The notes under the pieces are model-generated. The model did not search any database, was not told the DNA's origin, and saw only the letters and a list, made by a program, of their open reading frames with translations. A DNA stretch of 10,351 bases from the NCBI GenBank assembly GCA_963848085.1, contig CAWKCE010000006.1:1-10351 (forward strand). Reading direction: 5' to 3'. Made by a program: the position numbers and the translations under genes. Position 1 is the stretch's first letter. Each line of letters opens with the position of its first letter. Below, piece by piece: positions 1-7,181 of this stretch. This DNA is from CAWKCE01 sp032127035 (lineage in GTDB: Bacteria; Actinomycetota; Actinomycetes; JAHEKZ01).

Positions 1-112
1 GCTGGAAGAGTGCGCTTCACGGGCCCTCGCTTCCTTGGGGCGCACTGAGGGAGCGCCAGGCTCTGGTGATACGCCTCGCCGACGCTTCGGTCAATAGGCC
101 GGGCGCGAGGAC

Positions 113-1519
113 TCAGCCCGCGTGTGACAGGACGCGGCGCCGGGGAACGTCGTGCTGCCGGCCGGACGGCGACGTCCATCGGTAGCGGTCAGGCAAGTGC
201 TCGAGGGTCCATCCGTGGTGGGTTCGCCATCGATGGTGCTGTCGGCACAGGCACGCCATGTCCGCCGCACTCGTCGACCCGCCGGACCCGTCGGGCTGCC
301 ACGGGGGGTGGTGGTCCGCGTCGGTTCGCTCGCCGGGTTGGTGGCACTCGGGGAAGACGCAGGTGCCGTCCCGGGCGGCGAGGAACCTCTTGAGCTTCGG
401 CGGCGCGAACCGCACGCGAGGCCCGTAGTCGAGCAGGTAGCCGGTGACCGGGTCGGTCACCAGGCGGCGCCAGGTGGTGGCGTCGGTGAGCCACTCGCGG
501 AGGATGCCCGCCGGGATCGGACCGTGCCCGCGCAGCTCGGCCGGGTTGTCGGTCAGGCCGAGCAGCGTGGCCAGGTCGACCACGACCTGTACCTCGACCG
601 GAGGGCGGGCCCGAGGCGGCGTGCGGGCTCCGCCGTCTGAGGGGCACTCCGCATCCGGGTCCGCCTGCTCTGGGCCACCCTCGGACGCCGCCCCCAGACA
701 CAGCCCCAGGAGCGCGTCGACACGGCGCGCGCCCAGCGGCCGCGGGTCGGCCGCGTCGGGGGGGCCGGCGAGCTGGGTCAGCGCGTTCCAGACCGCGAGG
801 ATGTCTCGCGGGTCGGACCAGACCGCTAGGCACGCCTCGCCTTCGGGGGTGCCGAACCGTTCGACGCGGCGGCCGCGGTGGGCGCTTCGCAGCCGGCGCT
901 CGGCGGCGTCGGGGGCGATCCGGTCAGCGGCCACCCGGCACCGCTGGCGGAGCCGAGACGGCGTCTGGTCCGGGGCTCGGGAGGCGACCACGGTGTCGAC
1001 CTCGTGCGCCGCGTCGTCGTCCAGCACGGCCGTCACCTCGGACACCGACCGGGCGTGGGCCCAGGAGACCTGCCCGCGCTCGAGGGCGGACCGCGTCGCA
1101 GGCAGCCGGGTGGCGAGGTCGCGCGCCACCTCGTACCGAGCACGAAGAGCCTGCTCCGACATCCGAAGCGTCAGGGCGGCCTCGCACGCCCGCGACCGCT
1201 GAGCGACGACGGCGTCGTCGTTGCCGACGACCGGCTCGACCCGGGTGCGCCCGACGACGGCGACGAGGACGGCGGCGCCGCGCGCCTCTGCCCAGGAGGC
1301 CTGTGCCTGCCACGCCCGGAGCAGGTCGAGCCGGCCGGCCTCGCTCAGACTGCCTGGGTCGATGCCCGCCAGGGCCTGCGCCGACTCCGGGCCCGGGCCC
1401 TCCGCCAGAACCTGCGTCACAACCCGGTCAAGCTCACCCGTGTCACCGATGCCGCTGACCGGGGCGGCCAGACCGACCCCGCCCGGTGTCGGAAGCGACT
1501 CGACGCTGGCTTCGTACAT
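113..1519 (-). CDS. DUF222 / HNH endonuclease domain protein (13E12 repeat family type)
   Basis: Encodes 468 aa. The N-terminal and middle parts (about residues 50-370) have the helical DUF222 pattern, ending in the typical GHGPIPAGILREWL block near residue 332. The C-terminus is an HNH nuclease domain: zinc-type cysteines C387 and C392 (CVFPEC), the ADHHPPW motif with D402, H403 and H404, then CLCRQHH (C423, C425, H428, H429) and THHGW (H434, H435). All expected HNH residues are present, so the nuclease fold looks intact. Such proteins are multi-copy in many actinobacteria; their cellular role is not settled, with DNA cleavage in DNA-damage or mobile-element contexts suspected. I chose the ATG at 1519 because a TAGAAT -10 element and a LexA-like box sit right on it and there is no Shine-Dalgarno, as in a leaderless mRNA. 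An in-frame ATG at 1549 (10 residues longer) and the open frame up to 1849 lack such support and would overlap the divergent gene. The gene is read away from the membrane-protein gene. Confidence 0.9.
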   Translation of the reverse strand: MYEASVESLPTPGGVGLAAPVSGIGDTGELDRVVTQVLAEGPGPESAQALAGIDPGSLSEAGRLDLLRAWQAQASWAEARGAAVLVAVVGRTRVEPVVGNDDAVVAQRSRACEAALTLRMSEQALRARYEVARDLATRLPATRSALERGQVSWAHARSVSEVTAVLDDDAAHEVDTVVASRAPDQTPSRLRQRCRVAADRIAPDAAERRLRSAHRGRRVERFGTPEGEACLAVWSDPRDILAVWNALTQLAGPPDAADPRPLGARRVDALLGLCLGAASEGGPEQADPDAECPSDGGARTPPRARPPVEVQVVVDLATLLGLTDNPAELRGHGPIPAGILREWLTDATTWRRLVTDPVTGYLLDYGPRVRFAPPKLKRFLAARDGTCVFPECHQPGERTDADHHPPWQPDGSGGSTSAADMACLCRQHHRWRTHHGWTLEHLPDRYRWTSPSGRQHDVPRRRVLSHAG

Positions 1520-1527
1520 ACGTTCGA
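1512..1527 (-). promoter_or_regulatory. Putative SOS box (LexA operator) over the start codon of the DUF222 gene
   Basis: Read on the minus strand this is TCGAACGTATGTACGA. The actinobacterial SOS box consensus is TCGAAC-N4-GTTCGA, so 11 of the 12 fixed bases match; the only miss is A for T in the right half-site. The ATG start (1519-1517) lies inside the site. Established knowledge: several 13E12-family genes of Mycobacterium tuberculosis are LexA-regulated. Inference: LexA would block both promoter and start here, giving induction by DNA damage. Confidence 0.75.
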
Positions 1528-1532
1528 TTCTA
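1527..1532 (-). promoter_or_regulatory. Candidate -10 element for a leaderless DUF222 transcript
   Basis: The minus-strand hexamer TAGAAT fits the actinobacterial TANNNT -10 pattern and ends 7 bases before the ATG at 1519, so transcription would start at or next to the A of the start codon. No convincing -35 hexamer is visible at 16-19 bases upstream, and no Shine-Dalgarno is present. The element abuts the SOS box, so repressor binding would exclude RNA polymerase. Confidence 0.55.
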
Positions 1533-1658
1533 CGGACCGCCACGGACATTTGCTGGCGCCGTCCACAGCCGACCCTGGACCCAGGACCTCCACCACGCCG
1601 ACCGCCAGGGGCGATCGGGAGCCGTAGCGATCCCGTAACAGCGGATCTGGCAGCCTCA

Positions 1659-2840
1659 ATGCCCATGAGGCGACTCGCGACGGTGGTGGTCGCGCTCGAG
1701 GCGGCCATCCTCGTCGGGTGGCTGGTCTTGGCCGTGGTCCGGCTGGCGCGCGGGGCGAGCCTGGGGGACGTGGGCGTGGACGGCCTGTTCGTCATGCTGG
1801 CAGTGACAGCAGGTGTCGGCTGGCTCCTGGCCTCTCGAGTGCCCGACAACGCAGTGGGCTGGCTCCTGCTGGCGGTCGCGGGGTTCTTCCTGCTGGCCGC
1901 GCCGGTCTTCGTGACCGGCTACCTGCTGGAGGACACCCACCCGCAAGTGGCAGCCTGGTTCTTCTGGTACGCCGGCGACGAGTCCTGGGTGTGGCTCCCC
2001 CCGATCATGCTGCTGTTCCTGCAGGTCCCCCTGCGGTTCCCCGACGGTGGGCTCCCCACTCCCCGATGGCGCTGGTTCTCCCGGTTCACGGTGGCCGCCA
2101 TCGTGACCGGCTCGTTCGTGATGGCCACCGCGCCGACCGAGGTCCGGCCAGGAATCGACAACCCCCTCTCCCTGCCGTGGAGTGACCAAGCCCTGGCCGT
2201 CGCGGTGACCGTCGTCGCCGCGGCTCTGCTCGTCGGTTTCGTCGGCAGCATCGCGTCGGTCGTCGTCCGGTACCGGCGGGCCGACCTGGCCACCCGGACC
2301 CAGATCAGGTGGTTCGCGTGGGCGGTGGCCGCGGTCATCGTCTTCTACGTGCTGTCGTTCTTCGTCCCCGGGGAGGCCCTGAACGGCTGGGTGTCGCTGT
2401 CGTACGCGTTGATACCCGCCTCGATCGGGGTCGCGGTCCTGCGCTACCGGCTGTACGACATCGACCGGGTGGTCAGCCGCACGACGAGTTACGGCCTGGT
2501 GACGGCGATGGTCGTGGGCGTCTACCTGGTCCTGGTGACCAGCCTGTCCCGGCTGCTCCCCGGGTCGTCGTCGTTCGCGGTTGCGATCGGAACGCTCGCC
2601 GCCGCTGCGGCCTTCCGCCCGCTGCTGGGGGCCGTCCAGCGCCGCGTGGACCACCGCTTCAACCGCAGCCAGTACGACGCCCGCGGAGCGGTCGAGGACT
2701 TCGCCTCACGACTGCGCCACGAAGTGGACACCGACACCGTGGTCGCGGACCTCGTCCAGGTCGTCGGGTTGACCGTGCAGCCGGACCAGGCGTCGGTGTG
2801 GGTGAGCGCACGTCGGGTGACCGATCAGCAACCCGTGTGA
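1659..2840 (+). CDS. Multi-pass membrane sensor-like protein without a kinase domain
   Basis: Encodes 393 aa. About ten hydrophobic segments can be picked out: residues 7-28, 42-59, 67-90, 108-125, 139-157, 178-202, 217-235, 243-258, 273-294 and 299-317. Two family-like signatures stand out: the loop RFPDGGLPTPRWRW after segment 4, and the junction LRYRLYDIDRVVSRTTSYG before segment 9. After the last segment comes a cytoplasmic helix with RRVDHRFNRSQYDAR and RLRHEVDTDTVVADL, the linker that in many actinobacterial histidine kinases leads into the catalytic part. Here the protein ends about 40 residues later (after QASVWVS), with no DHp or HATPase domain. Standalone proteins of this shape are, as I recall, common in actinobacteria, so it is probably complete rather than broken; function unknown, perhaps signal sensing. 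The start is uncertain: ATG at 1659 or 1665, with no clear Shine-Dalgarno for either. The frame stays open upstream, but that stretch overlaps the divergent gene and is rich in Arg, Pro and Ser, as shadow reading frames are. Confidence 0.75.
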   Translation: MPMRRLATVVVALEAAILVGWLVLAVVRLARGASLGDVGVDGLFVMLAVTAGVGWLLASRVPDNAVGWLLLAVAGFFLLAAPVFVTGYLLEDTHPQVAAWFFWYAGDESWVWLPPIMLLFLQVPLRFPDGGLPTPRWRWFSRFTVAAIVTGSFVMATAPTEVRPGIDNPLSLPWSDQALAVAVTVVAAALLVGFVGSIASVVVRYRRADLATRTQIRWFAWAVAAVIVFYVLSFFVPGEALNGWVSLSYALIPASIGVAVLRYRLYDIDRVVSRTTSYGLVTAMVVGVYLVLVTSLSRLLPGSSSFAVAIGTLAAAAAFRPLLGAVQRRVDHRFNRSQYDARGAVEDFASRLRHEVDTDTVVADLVQVVGLTVQPDQASVWVSARRVTDQQPV

Positions 2841-2878
2841 CGGGGGCGTCTGGCAGAGGGTCCGTGGCGCGCACCGGC

Positions 2879-3964
2879 TCACCGACCGAACAGCGCTGAC
2901 TGCCCCTCGCGGCTGTCGATCATGTCGTGCCCGTCGTGCCCGACGCCGGGGACGGTGGCCAGCCGCTGATGGTTCTCGACCTTCGGGCCGAGCAGCACGA
3001 GCAGCGCCTGGAAGTACCTCGTTCCGCGCTCGAGGCGGTACGCCCCCTGCCACTCCGCCTCACATCCGGTGTCCAGCGAGTCGTCCTCGGGGTCGGTGTC
3101 GTCCTCGCCCAGCAGGTACACCACGTCACGCGTGACGAAGCGGTCGACCATCGTGGTCTCGCTGTCCGTGCTCATGTACTCGTTCCGGTCCGCCATCCCG
3201 TACTTGTACCGGTCGTAGCCGGGGCACCCGGCTGCCTCCTCGTCGGTCAGCGGGCGGAAGACGCCGTCAATGAAGCGCTGGTCGGTGAGGTACAGGTACG
3301 ACGACGGGTTCATCACCACGTACCGCACGGGCACGTCGCCTCCGGACTCCAGCCCGGGGCTGCCGATCGCGTAGCGGTTGACGAACTGCCCACCGGCACT
3401 GTGCCCAGTGACGACAACCCGAGCGAGGTTCGGGAACCGTGCCGTGTCGTCGACCAGGGACAACAGCTGGTCCATGGCCGCGAAGGAGCTCACCGTCCAC
3501 GGACGGTCCAGCGGGCTGGTCAGAGACTGGTCCCCGGACTTCCATCCATCGCTCGAGTCCGCCCAGTACAGCGTCTGCGGATCGGAGTCGGACAGGTCGC
3601 CTTCGGCGGCGAACCGCGGCGCCACCACCAGCGTGGAGTCCAGCTCCTCCGCGTCGGAGGCCGACGCAACCGCGTAGGTCGCGTAGTCGCAGGCGTTCCG
3701 TGAGGAGCCATGGACGACCAGGACGACGGTACGCACGGCCGAGTTGGACTGCTGGGGGTCGGCGTTGGCGCAGAACTCCAGGTCCAGCGTCGATCCGTCC
3801 TGGGTGATGGGCAGTGTCCCGTCGGAGACCACTGAGCCCAGCGCCTGCCCCGGCGCCTGGTCTGGCGACGTACTGGACGCCAGGAACCAGAAGATCGCCC
3901 CGAGAACAGCCACCCCGGCGATCGCCAGGGCTGCGAACACGGCGCGGCCCCCTGGCTGGCGCAT
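2879..3964 (-). CDS. Membrane-anchored alpha/beta hydrolase, paralogue of the gene at 4049-5131
   Basis: Encodes 361 aa. Residues 8-29 form one hydrophobic segment with no obvious cleavage site, followed by a Ser/Pro/Gln-rich linker, so the enzyme is probably tethered outside the membrane. The hydrolase core has the oxyanion-side HGSSRN (85-90), the nucleophile elbow GHSAGG (187-192, Ser189), the likely acid in LLGEDDTDP (Asp288 or a neighbour) and the catalytic His343 in VPGVGHDGH. Cysteines 65, 92, 247 and 301 match cysteines in the neighbouring paralogue and may form disulfides. Substrate unknown; the fold would suit an ester, thioester or amide bond. The ATG at 3964 has a strong GGAGG Shine-Dalgarno (3975-3971) six bases upstream. 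It is the last gene of the minus-strand row, 84 bases behind its paralogue, and converges with the membrane-protein gene. Confidence 0.85.
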   Translation of the reverse strand: MRQPGGRAVFAALAIAGVAVLGAIFWFLASSTSPDQAPGQALGSVVSDGTLPITQDGSTLDLEFCANADPQQSNSAVRTVVLVVHGSSRNACDYATYAVASASDAEELDSTLVVAPRFAAEGDLSDSDPQTLYWADSSDGWKSGDQSLTSPLDRPWTVSSFAAMDQLLSLVDDTARFPNLARVVVTGHSAGGQFVNRYAIGSPGLESGGDVPVRYVVMNPSSYLYLTDQRFIDGVFRPLTDEEAAGCPGYDRYKYGMADRNEYMSTDSETTMVDRFVTRDVVYLLGEDDTDPEDDSLDTGCEAEWQGAYRLERGTRYFQALLVLLGPKVENHQRLATVPGVGHDGHDMIDSREGQSALFGR

Positions 3965-4014
3965 CGTCGGCCTCCACGGGGCTGTCTCAGCCTCGAGCTC
4001 ACTGCCGAGGCACC

Positions 4015-4034
4015 CCCACGGTAGGCGACGTGGG
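4015..4034 (-). other. Small hairpin between the two exported hydrolase genes
   Basis: A perfect 6-bp inverted repeat (CCCACG / CGTGGG) with an 8-base loop lies in the 84-base gap downstream of the hydrolase gene that ends at 4049. There is no U-tract after it. It could be a weak terminator or an mRNA-processing or stability element; it could also be chance in GC-rich DNA. Confidence 0.3.
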
Positions 4035-4048
4035 TCCTCAGGTTTGGC

Positions 4049-5131
4049 TCAGCGACCGAACAGTGCGCGCTGCCCCTCGGCGCTGACGAACAGGTCCGTC
4101 CCGCTGTGTGCCACACCCGGGACGGCTGCGACGTGCTGGTAGTCGGTCACCCCCGCGCCGAGCGAGTCGACGAGTGAGTCAAGGTAGGTCGTGCCGCGCT
4201 CACGACGCTGCGAGCCCTGCCACTCGGCCTGGCACCCTGTGTCGAGCGTGGGGTCGGCCGGATCGGTGTCGTCCGCGCCCAACAGGTACGTCACGTCCCG
4301 AGTCGCGAAACGGTGGACCAGCACGGAGACCCTCGTCCGGGCCATGTAGGCGTTGCGCCCACGCAGGCCGTACTTGTACGTGTTGTAGCCGGAGCACCTC
4401 TCGGTCTCGGCCGGGGTCAGCGTCCGGAAGGCCTGGCCGTCGAACCGCCGGTCCGACAGGTACACATACGACGACGGGTTCATGACCACGTACCGCATCT
4501 CGACGACGCCCAACGAACGCGGGGTCGGCGAGCCGACCGAGTAGCGGTTCACGAACTGCCCGCCCGCGCTGTGCCCGGCGACCACCACGCGGGTGAGGGA
4601 CGGGAACCGACCCGGCCGCACCAGGGCCGCCACCAGCCGGTCCACGGCCGCGTAGGAGCTGATCGACCACGGCCGGGGCAGTGGACGCCGCAACGACCGG
4701 TTGCCGGACTTCCACCCGTCGTCGGACCAGTAGAGCGTCCGAGTGTTCGCCCGCTGCAGATCGGCGGCGACGGGGAAGGTTGGGGCCACCACGAGAGTGG
4801 AGGCAAGGACGCCCGCAGCAGCTGCCGAGTCCGCGGCGTGACGGGCGTAGTCGCACCCGTTGCGGGACGACCCGTGCACCGCGATCACGACGGTGCGAAC
4901 CGCGGGGTTCCCCACCGTGGCGGAGCCGTTGCCGCAGTACGCCAGGTGCAGGGTGGACCCCTGCTTCCGCAGCGGAAGACTGTGGTGGACCACCTGGTCG
5001 CCAAGCGCCCGCTCGGCAGCCGTTCCTGGGCTCTGGTCGGTCCCAGCGACGGCCAGCGGCGCAGCGGCGAGGGCTCCGGCCAGCGAGACGGCGGCAGCCA
5101 CCAGCAACACGGATCGGCGGTGCGGGCCCAC
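4049..5131 (-). CDS. Secreted alpha/beta hydrolase, paralogue of the gene at 2879-3964
   Basis: Encodes 360 aa. Residues 1-29 form a classical signal peptide: charged start (HRR), Ala/Leu/Val core, likely cut after AVA at about residue 29. The hydrolase core has HGSSRN (86-91), GHSAGG (186-191, nucleophile Ser188), an acid in LLGADDTDP (Asp287 or Asp288) and His342 in VPGVAHSG. It lines up with the downstream gene almost without gaps and shares long identical blocks such as YVVMNPSSY, DTGC-AEWQGS/A and the terminal ALFGR, so the pair arose by tandem duplication. The four aligned cysteines (66, 93, 246, 300) fit an extracellular enzyme. The start is GTG at 5131, with a GGGAG Shine-Dalgarno (5142-5138) six bases upstream. 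Alternatives would be an esterase, depolymerase or peptidase of this fold; substrate unknown. The 107-base gap before it suggests either its own promoter or read-through from the CapA operon. Confidence 0.87.
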   Translation of the reverse strand: MGPHRRSVLLVAAAVSLAGALAAAPLAVAGTDQSPGTAAERALGDQVVHHSLPLRKQGSTLHLAYCGNGSATVGNPAVRTVVIAVHGSSRNGCDYARHAADSAAAAGVLASTLVVAPTFPVAADLQRANTRTLYWSDDGWKSGNRSLRRPLPRPWSISSYAAVDRLVAALVRPGRFPSLTRVVVAGHSAGGQFVNRYSVGSPTPRSLGVVEMRYVVMNPSSYVYLSDRRFDGQAFRTLTPAETERCSGYNTYKYGLRGRNAYMARTRVSVLVHRFATRDVTYLLGADDTDPADPTLDTGCQAEWQGSQRRERGTTYLDSLVDSLGAGVTDYQHVAAVPGVAHSGTDLFVSAEGQRALFGR

Positions 5132-5148
5132 ACGCGACTCCCGGATGA

Positions 5149-5169
5149 GACGAGGGGACGTGCCTCGTC
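5149..5169 (-). other. Hairpin in the leader of the secreted hydrolase gene
   Basis: A perfect 7-bp stem (GACGAGG / CCTCGTC) with a 7-base loop sits in the 107-base gap after the CapA gene, only 6 bases before the Shine-Dalgarno of the hydrolase gene. No U-tract follows. It may be a weak terminator of the upstream four-gene operon, an mRNA-stability element, or a fold that tunes translation. Confidence 0.35.
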
Positions 5170-5238
5170 CTTCGGTCGTCGGGGGACCGGGCGCCGCCGG
5201 TAATGGGCCGATTGGGGTACCGCGTCGGGATCGCTGGC

Positions 5239-6348
5239 CTAGCTGTGGCTGGCGAAGCGGTCGACCGGCAGGTAGCCCTGCCCACCCTGCACCTGCACCA
5301 GCGGGTTGAGGGCGGTCATCGTCTGTCGGGCGTCAGCAGCCGCGCAGGGGCGTGCCTGGAAGTGCACCGTCGCGTTGTCGACGTCCAGGCAGGTCAGCGC
5401 CAGGTGAGGCTCCCCCTCGGCCGGCAGCTCGAGGGTGGCCAGCAGGCCGTGCCCCGGCAGGCCGAAGTCCGCATACCGGCCGTTCGAGGTGAAGGCCAGG
5501 TTCCCGATCCCGAACAGCACCGGCATGGTGCCGATGAACGCGATTGGCTGGGCGGTGTGCGACCCGGTACCGACGACCAGGTCGTATCCGGCGTCAGCGA
5601 ACTGACCCGCCCAGTACAGCTGCGACTCGTCCACGTTGCCGTAGTTGGTGCCCCAGTGCACGTACGCGACGACCCAGTCGGCCCCCGCGGAACGCGCCAC
5701 GTTGTACTGCGCCTCGAGCATCTCCCGGCTCATCACGACCATGCCGGGGGTCTCCAGGGTCGCTCGGCTGGACGAGCCGAAGTCCTCGCCGATCGAGACG
5801 ACCGCCACCACACCGCGGGGGGTCTCGAGGAGGAGCGGTCGGGTGGCCGCCGACAGGTTCACGCCGGCGCCGAACGTCCGCATGCCGAAGCTGGACGCGT
5901 TGCTGATCGTCTCGGCCAGACCCGCAACACCGCGATCCATGGCGTGGTTGTTGCCCAGACCCAGCGCGTCGATGCCGGCATCGGCCAGCGCCCTGGCCAT
6001 CTCCGGGTCGGACCCGTACAGGTATTCCTTCGACGAGTCCCCGGTCTGCGGGACGATGGTGATGGGGGTCTCGGAGTTCGCGATCACGTAGTCGCCGTCG
6101 AGGCTGGGTGCCAGCAGCTCCAGGGGCCAGTCGAATCCGTGTCTGGCCAGCGCCCGGTCCGCGGCGTCGCCGAGCATGGTGTCGCCGGCGAACTGGATGC
6201 TGACGACCGTGTCCGATCCGGTCGACACCTGCACCTTCTGGGCCTGCGCTGACTGCGGGCCCATCGCCATGTACCGGGCGACCAGGCCGCCGACGGCCAG
6301 AAGCGCCGCCACCAGCAGCACCACAGCCACGCGTCCACCATTCTTCAT
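5239..6348 (-). CDS. CapA/PgsA-family protein (metallophosphatase-like fold), membrane-anchored
   Basis: Encodes 369 aa. Residues 7-25 form an uncleaved-looking signal anchor, placing the domain outside the membrane. The CapA motifs appear in order: FAGDTMLG (53-60), ANSETP (90-95), LGNNHAMD (131-138), YVHWGTNY (229-236), GTGSHTAQP (260-268) and FGIGNLAF (279-286). Likely metal ligands are Asp56, Asn91, Asn134, His135, His231 and His264. Family knowledge: CapA/PgsA proteins act with ligase and membrane subunits in poly-gamma-glutamate capsule synthesis, and other members serve other peptide-like products. The usual partners PgsB/CapB and PgsC are absent here, so a poly-glutamate product is not shown. 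The canonical NLE motif reads NSE. The ATG at 6348 overlaps the stop of the upstream hydrolase gene by 4 bases and has GGAG (6357-6354) five bases upstream, so translation is probably coupled. Confidence 0.88.
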   Translation of the reverse strand: MKNGGRVAVVLLVAALLAVGGLVARYMAMGPQSAQAQKVQVSTGSDTVVSIQFAGDTMLGDAADRALARHGFDWPLELLAPSLDGDYVIANSETPITIVPQTGDSSKEYLYGSDPEMARALADAGIDALGLGNNHAMDRGVAGLAETISNASSFGMRTFGAGVNLSAATRPLLLETPRGVVAVVSIGEDFGSSSRATLETPGMVVMSREMLEAQYNVARSAGADWVVAYVHWGTNYGNVDESQLYWAGQFADAGYDLVVGTGSHTAQPIAFIGTMPVLFGIGNLAFTSNGRYADFGLPGHGLLATLELPAEGEPHLALTCLDVDNATVHFQARPCAAADARQTMTALNPLVQVQGGQGYLPVDRFASHS

Positions 6349-7181
6349 GGCTGCTCCGGATCGTCGGCACCGACGACGAGGTCGGCGGTACCCGCTCCGG
6401 TGTCAAGGAACGCGACCGCGCGCTCAACGAGCCCACCGGCGGTCACGGCGTCGGTGAAGGAGTGCCCCACTCCGGGCAGCACGTCGAACCAGGCGCGCGT
6501 CTCCAGGCCGCGCGCCCGTGACTCCTCCTCCAGGTGGTCGATCCACCGCAGGGCCCGCGCGAGCCGGTTGGGTCCCTGACGCCGGTCGACGGACGGCCCG
6601 GTGCGCAGGCTGCCATCCCGTGCCTGGTCCCGCTCACCGACCATGACCAGGGTCGGGATGGCGAGGAAGGCGTTGACGTCGACCTCTGCACCGGCGCTGC
6701 GCTTGGACGCCCGGATCCCGGTGGGGAAGGGCAGGTCCTCCAGGTACGTGTACCAACCTGCAGCGATGACCACGAGCTGGGCGACCGACGACGGGTTGAG
6801 CATGGCGTACCGGTGCGCGAACTGGCCGCCGCCGGAGGAGCCGAGCAGGTCGAACTTCCCCTCGGCCAGACCGAAGGTCTCTGCGGTCTGGGCCACCGCC
6901 CGTGTCAGTGCGTGTGCCGCGGACAACGGGCCCGGCGCGCCGCCCAGCCACTGGTACCCGGAGTAGTTGTCCTCGGAGAAGGTTGGGGCGATCAACGGTC
7001 GGCCGGCCGCCATGCACGACGGAAGGACGGCGTGGAACACCGACGCTGCCCCGCGGCCGGCGCCGTGCACCACCACCAGTGGGCGGGCCCTTGGCGGCTC
7101 GGTCGGAATGAAGACGCGGTAGCGCAGCGGGGGAAGGTCGTCGGCGTAGGCCTCCTGGATGATCGAGCGGCGCTCGGTCAT
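6345..7181 (-). CDS. Cytoplasmic alpha/beta hydrolase in the CapA/ABC operon
   Basis: Encodes 278 aa. No signal peptide or membrane segment is visible, so it is cytoplasmic. It has VVVHGAGRG (37-45, oxyanion region), the nucleophile elbow GSSGGG (114-119, Ser116), a likely acid in VGERDQARD (Asp185) and the catalytic His240 in VLPGVGHSF. After the nucleophile comes GGQFAHRYAMLNPSS, closely like GGQFVNRY and MNPSS in the two exported hydrolases, which points to a common origin. It lacks their conserved cysteine set. Substrate unknown; it could release an ester- or thioester-bound intermediate before export. I chose the ATG at 7181 because it overlaps the ABC-transporter stop as ATGA and has GAGG (7192-7189) seven bases upstream; an in-frame ATG at 7271 would add 30 Arg/Pro-rich residues lying inside the ABC gene. 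Confidence 0.88.
   Translation of the reverse strand: MTERRSIIQEAYADDLPPLRYRVFIPTEPPRARPLVVVHGAGRGAASVFHAVLPSCMAAGRPLIAPTFSEDNYSGYQWLGGAPGPLSAAHALTRAVAQTAETFGLAEGKFDLLGSSGGGQFAHRYAMLNPSSVAQLVVIAAGWYTYLEDLPFPTGIRASKRSAGAEVDVNAFLAIPTLVMVGERDQARDGSLRTGPSVDRRQGPNRLARALRWIDHLEEESRARGLETRAWFDVLPGVGHSFTDAVTAGGLVERAVAFLDTGAGTADLVVGADDPEQP

Noticed and set aside
9..46. Inverted repeat AGTGCGC/GCGCACT downstream of the DUF222 gene, as a possible terminator
   Set aside because: The loop is 24 bases, there is no U-tract, and the window edge hides the context. Positions 1-112 otherwise show nothing I can support.
113..1519. DUF222/HNH gene as part of a mobile intron, prophage or restriction system
   Set aside because: No integrase, methyltransferase, intron structure or attachment repeats are visible nearby.
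1221..1658. Longer N-terminus for the membrane protein (plus-strand frame open from 1221)
   Set aside because: It would overlap the coding part of the DUF222 gene, and its Arg/Pro/Ser composition is that of an antisense shadow; the hydrophobic protein begins at 1659-1665.
1520..1849. Longer N-terminus for the DUF222 protein (open frame up to 1849)
   Set aside because: The extension is Ser/Thr/Arg/Pro-rich, overlaps the divergent membrane-protein gene, and ignores the promoter and SOS box at 1512-1532.
2841..2878. Bidirectional terminator between the convergent genes
   Set aside because: I found no stable stem-loop with a T-run in these 38 bases.
5203..6252. Long plus-strand frame opposite the CapA gene
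   Set aside because: Its translation has no recognisable motif and is rich in Arg, His, Gly and Val, as shadows are in GC-rich DNA; the minus strand carries all CapA motifs.
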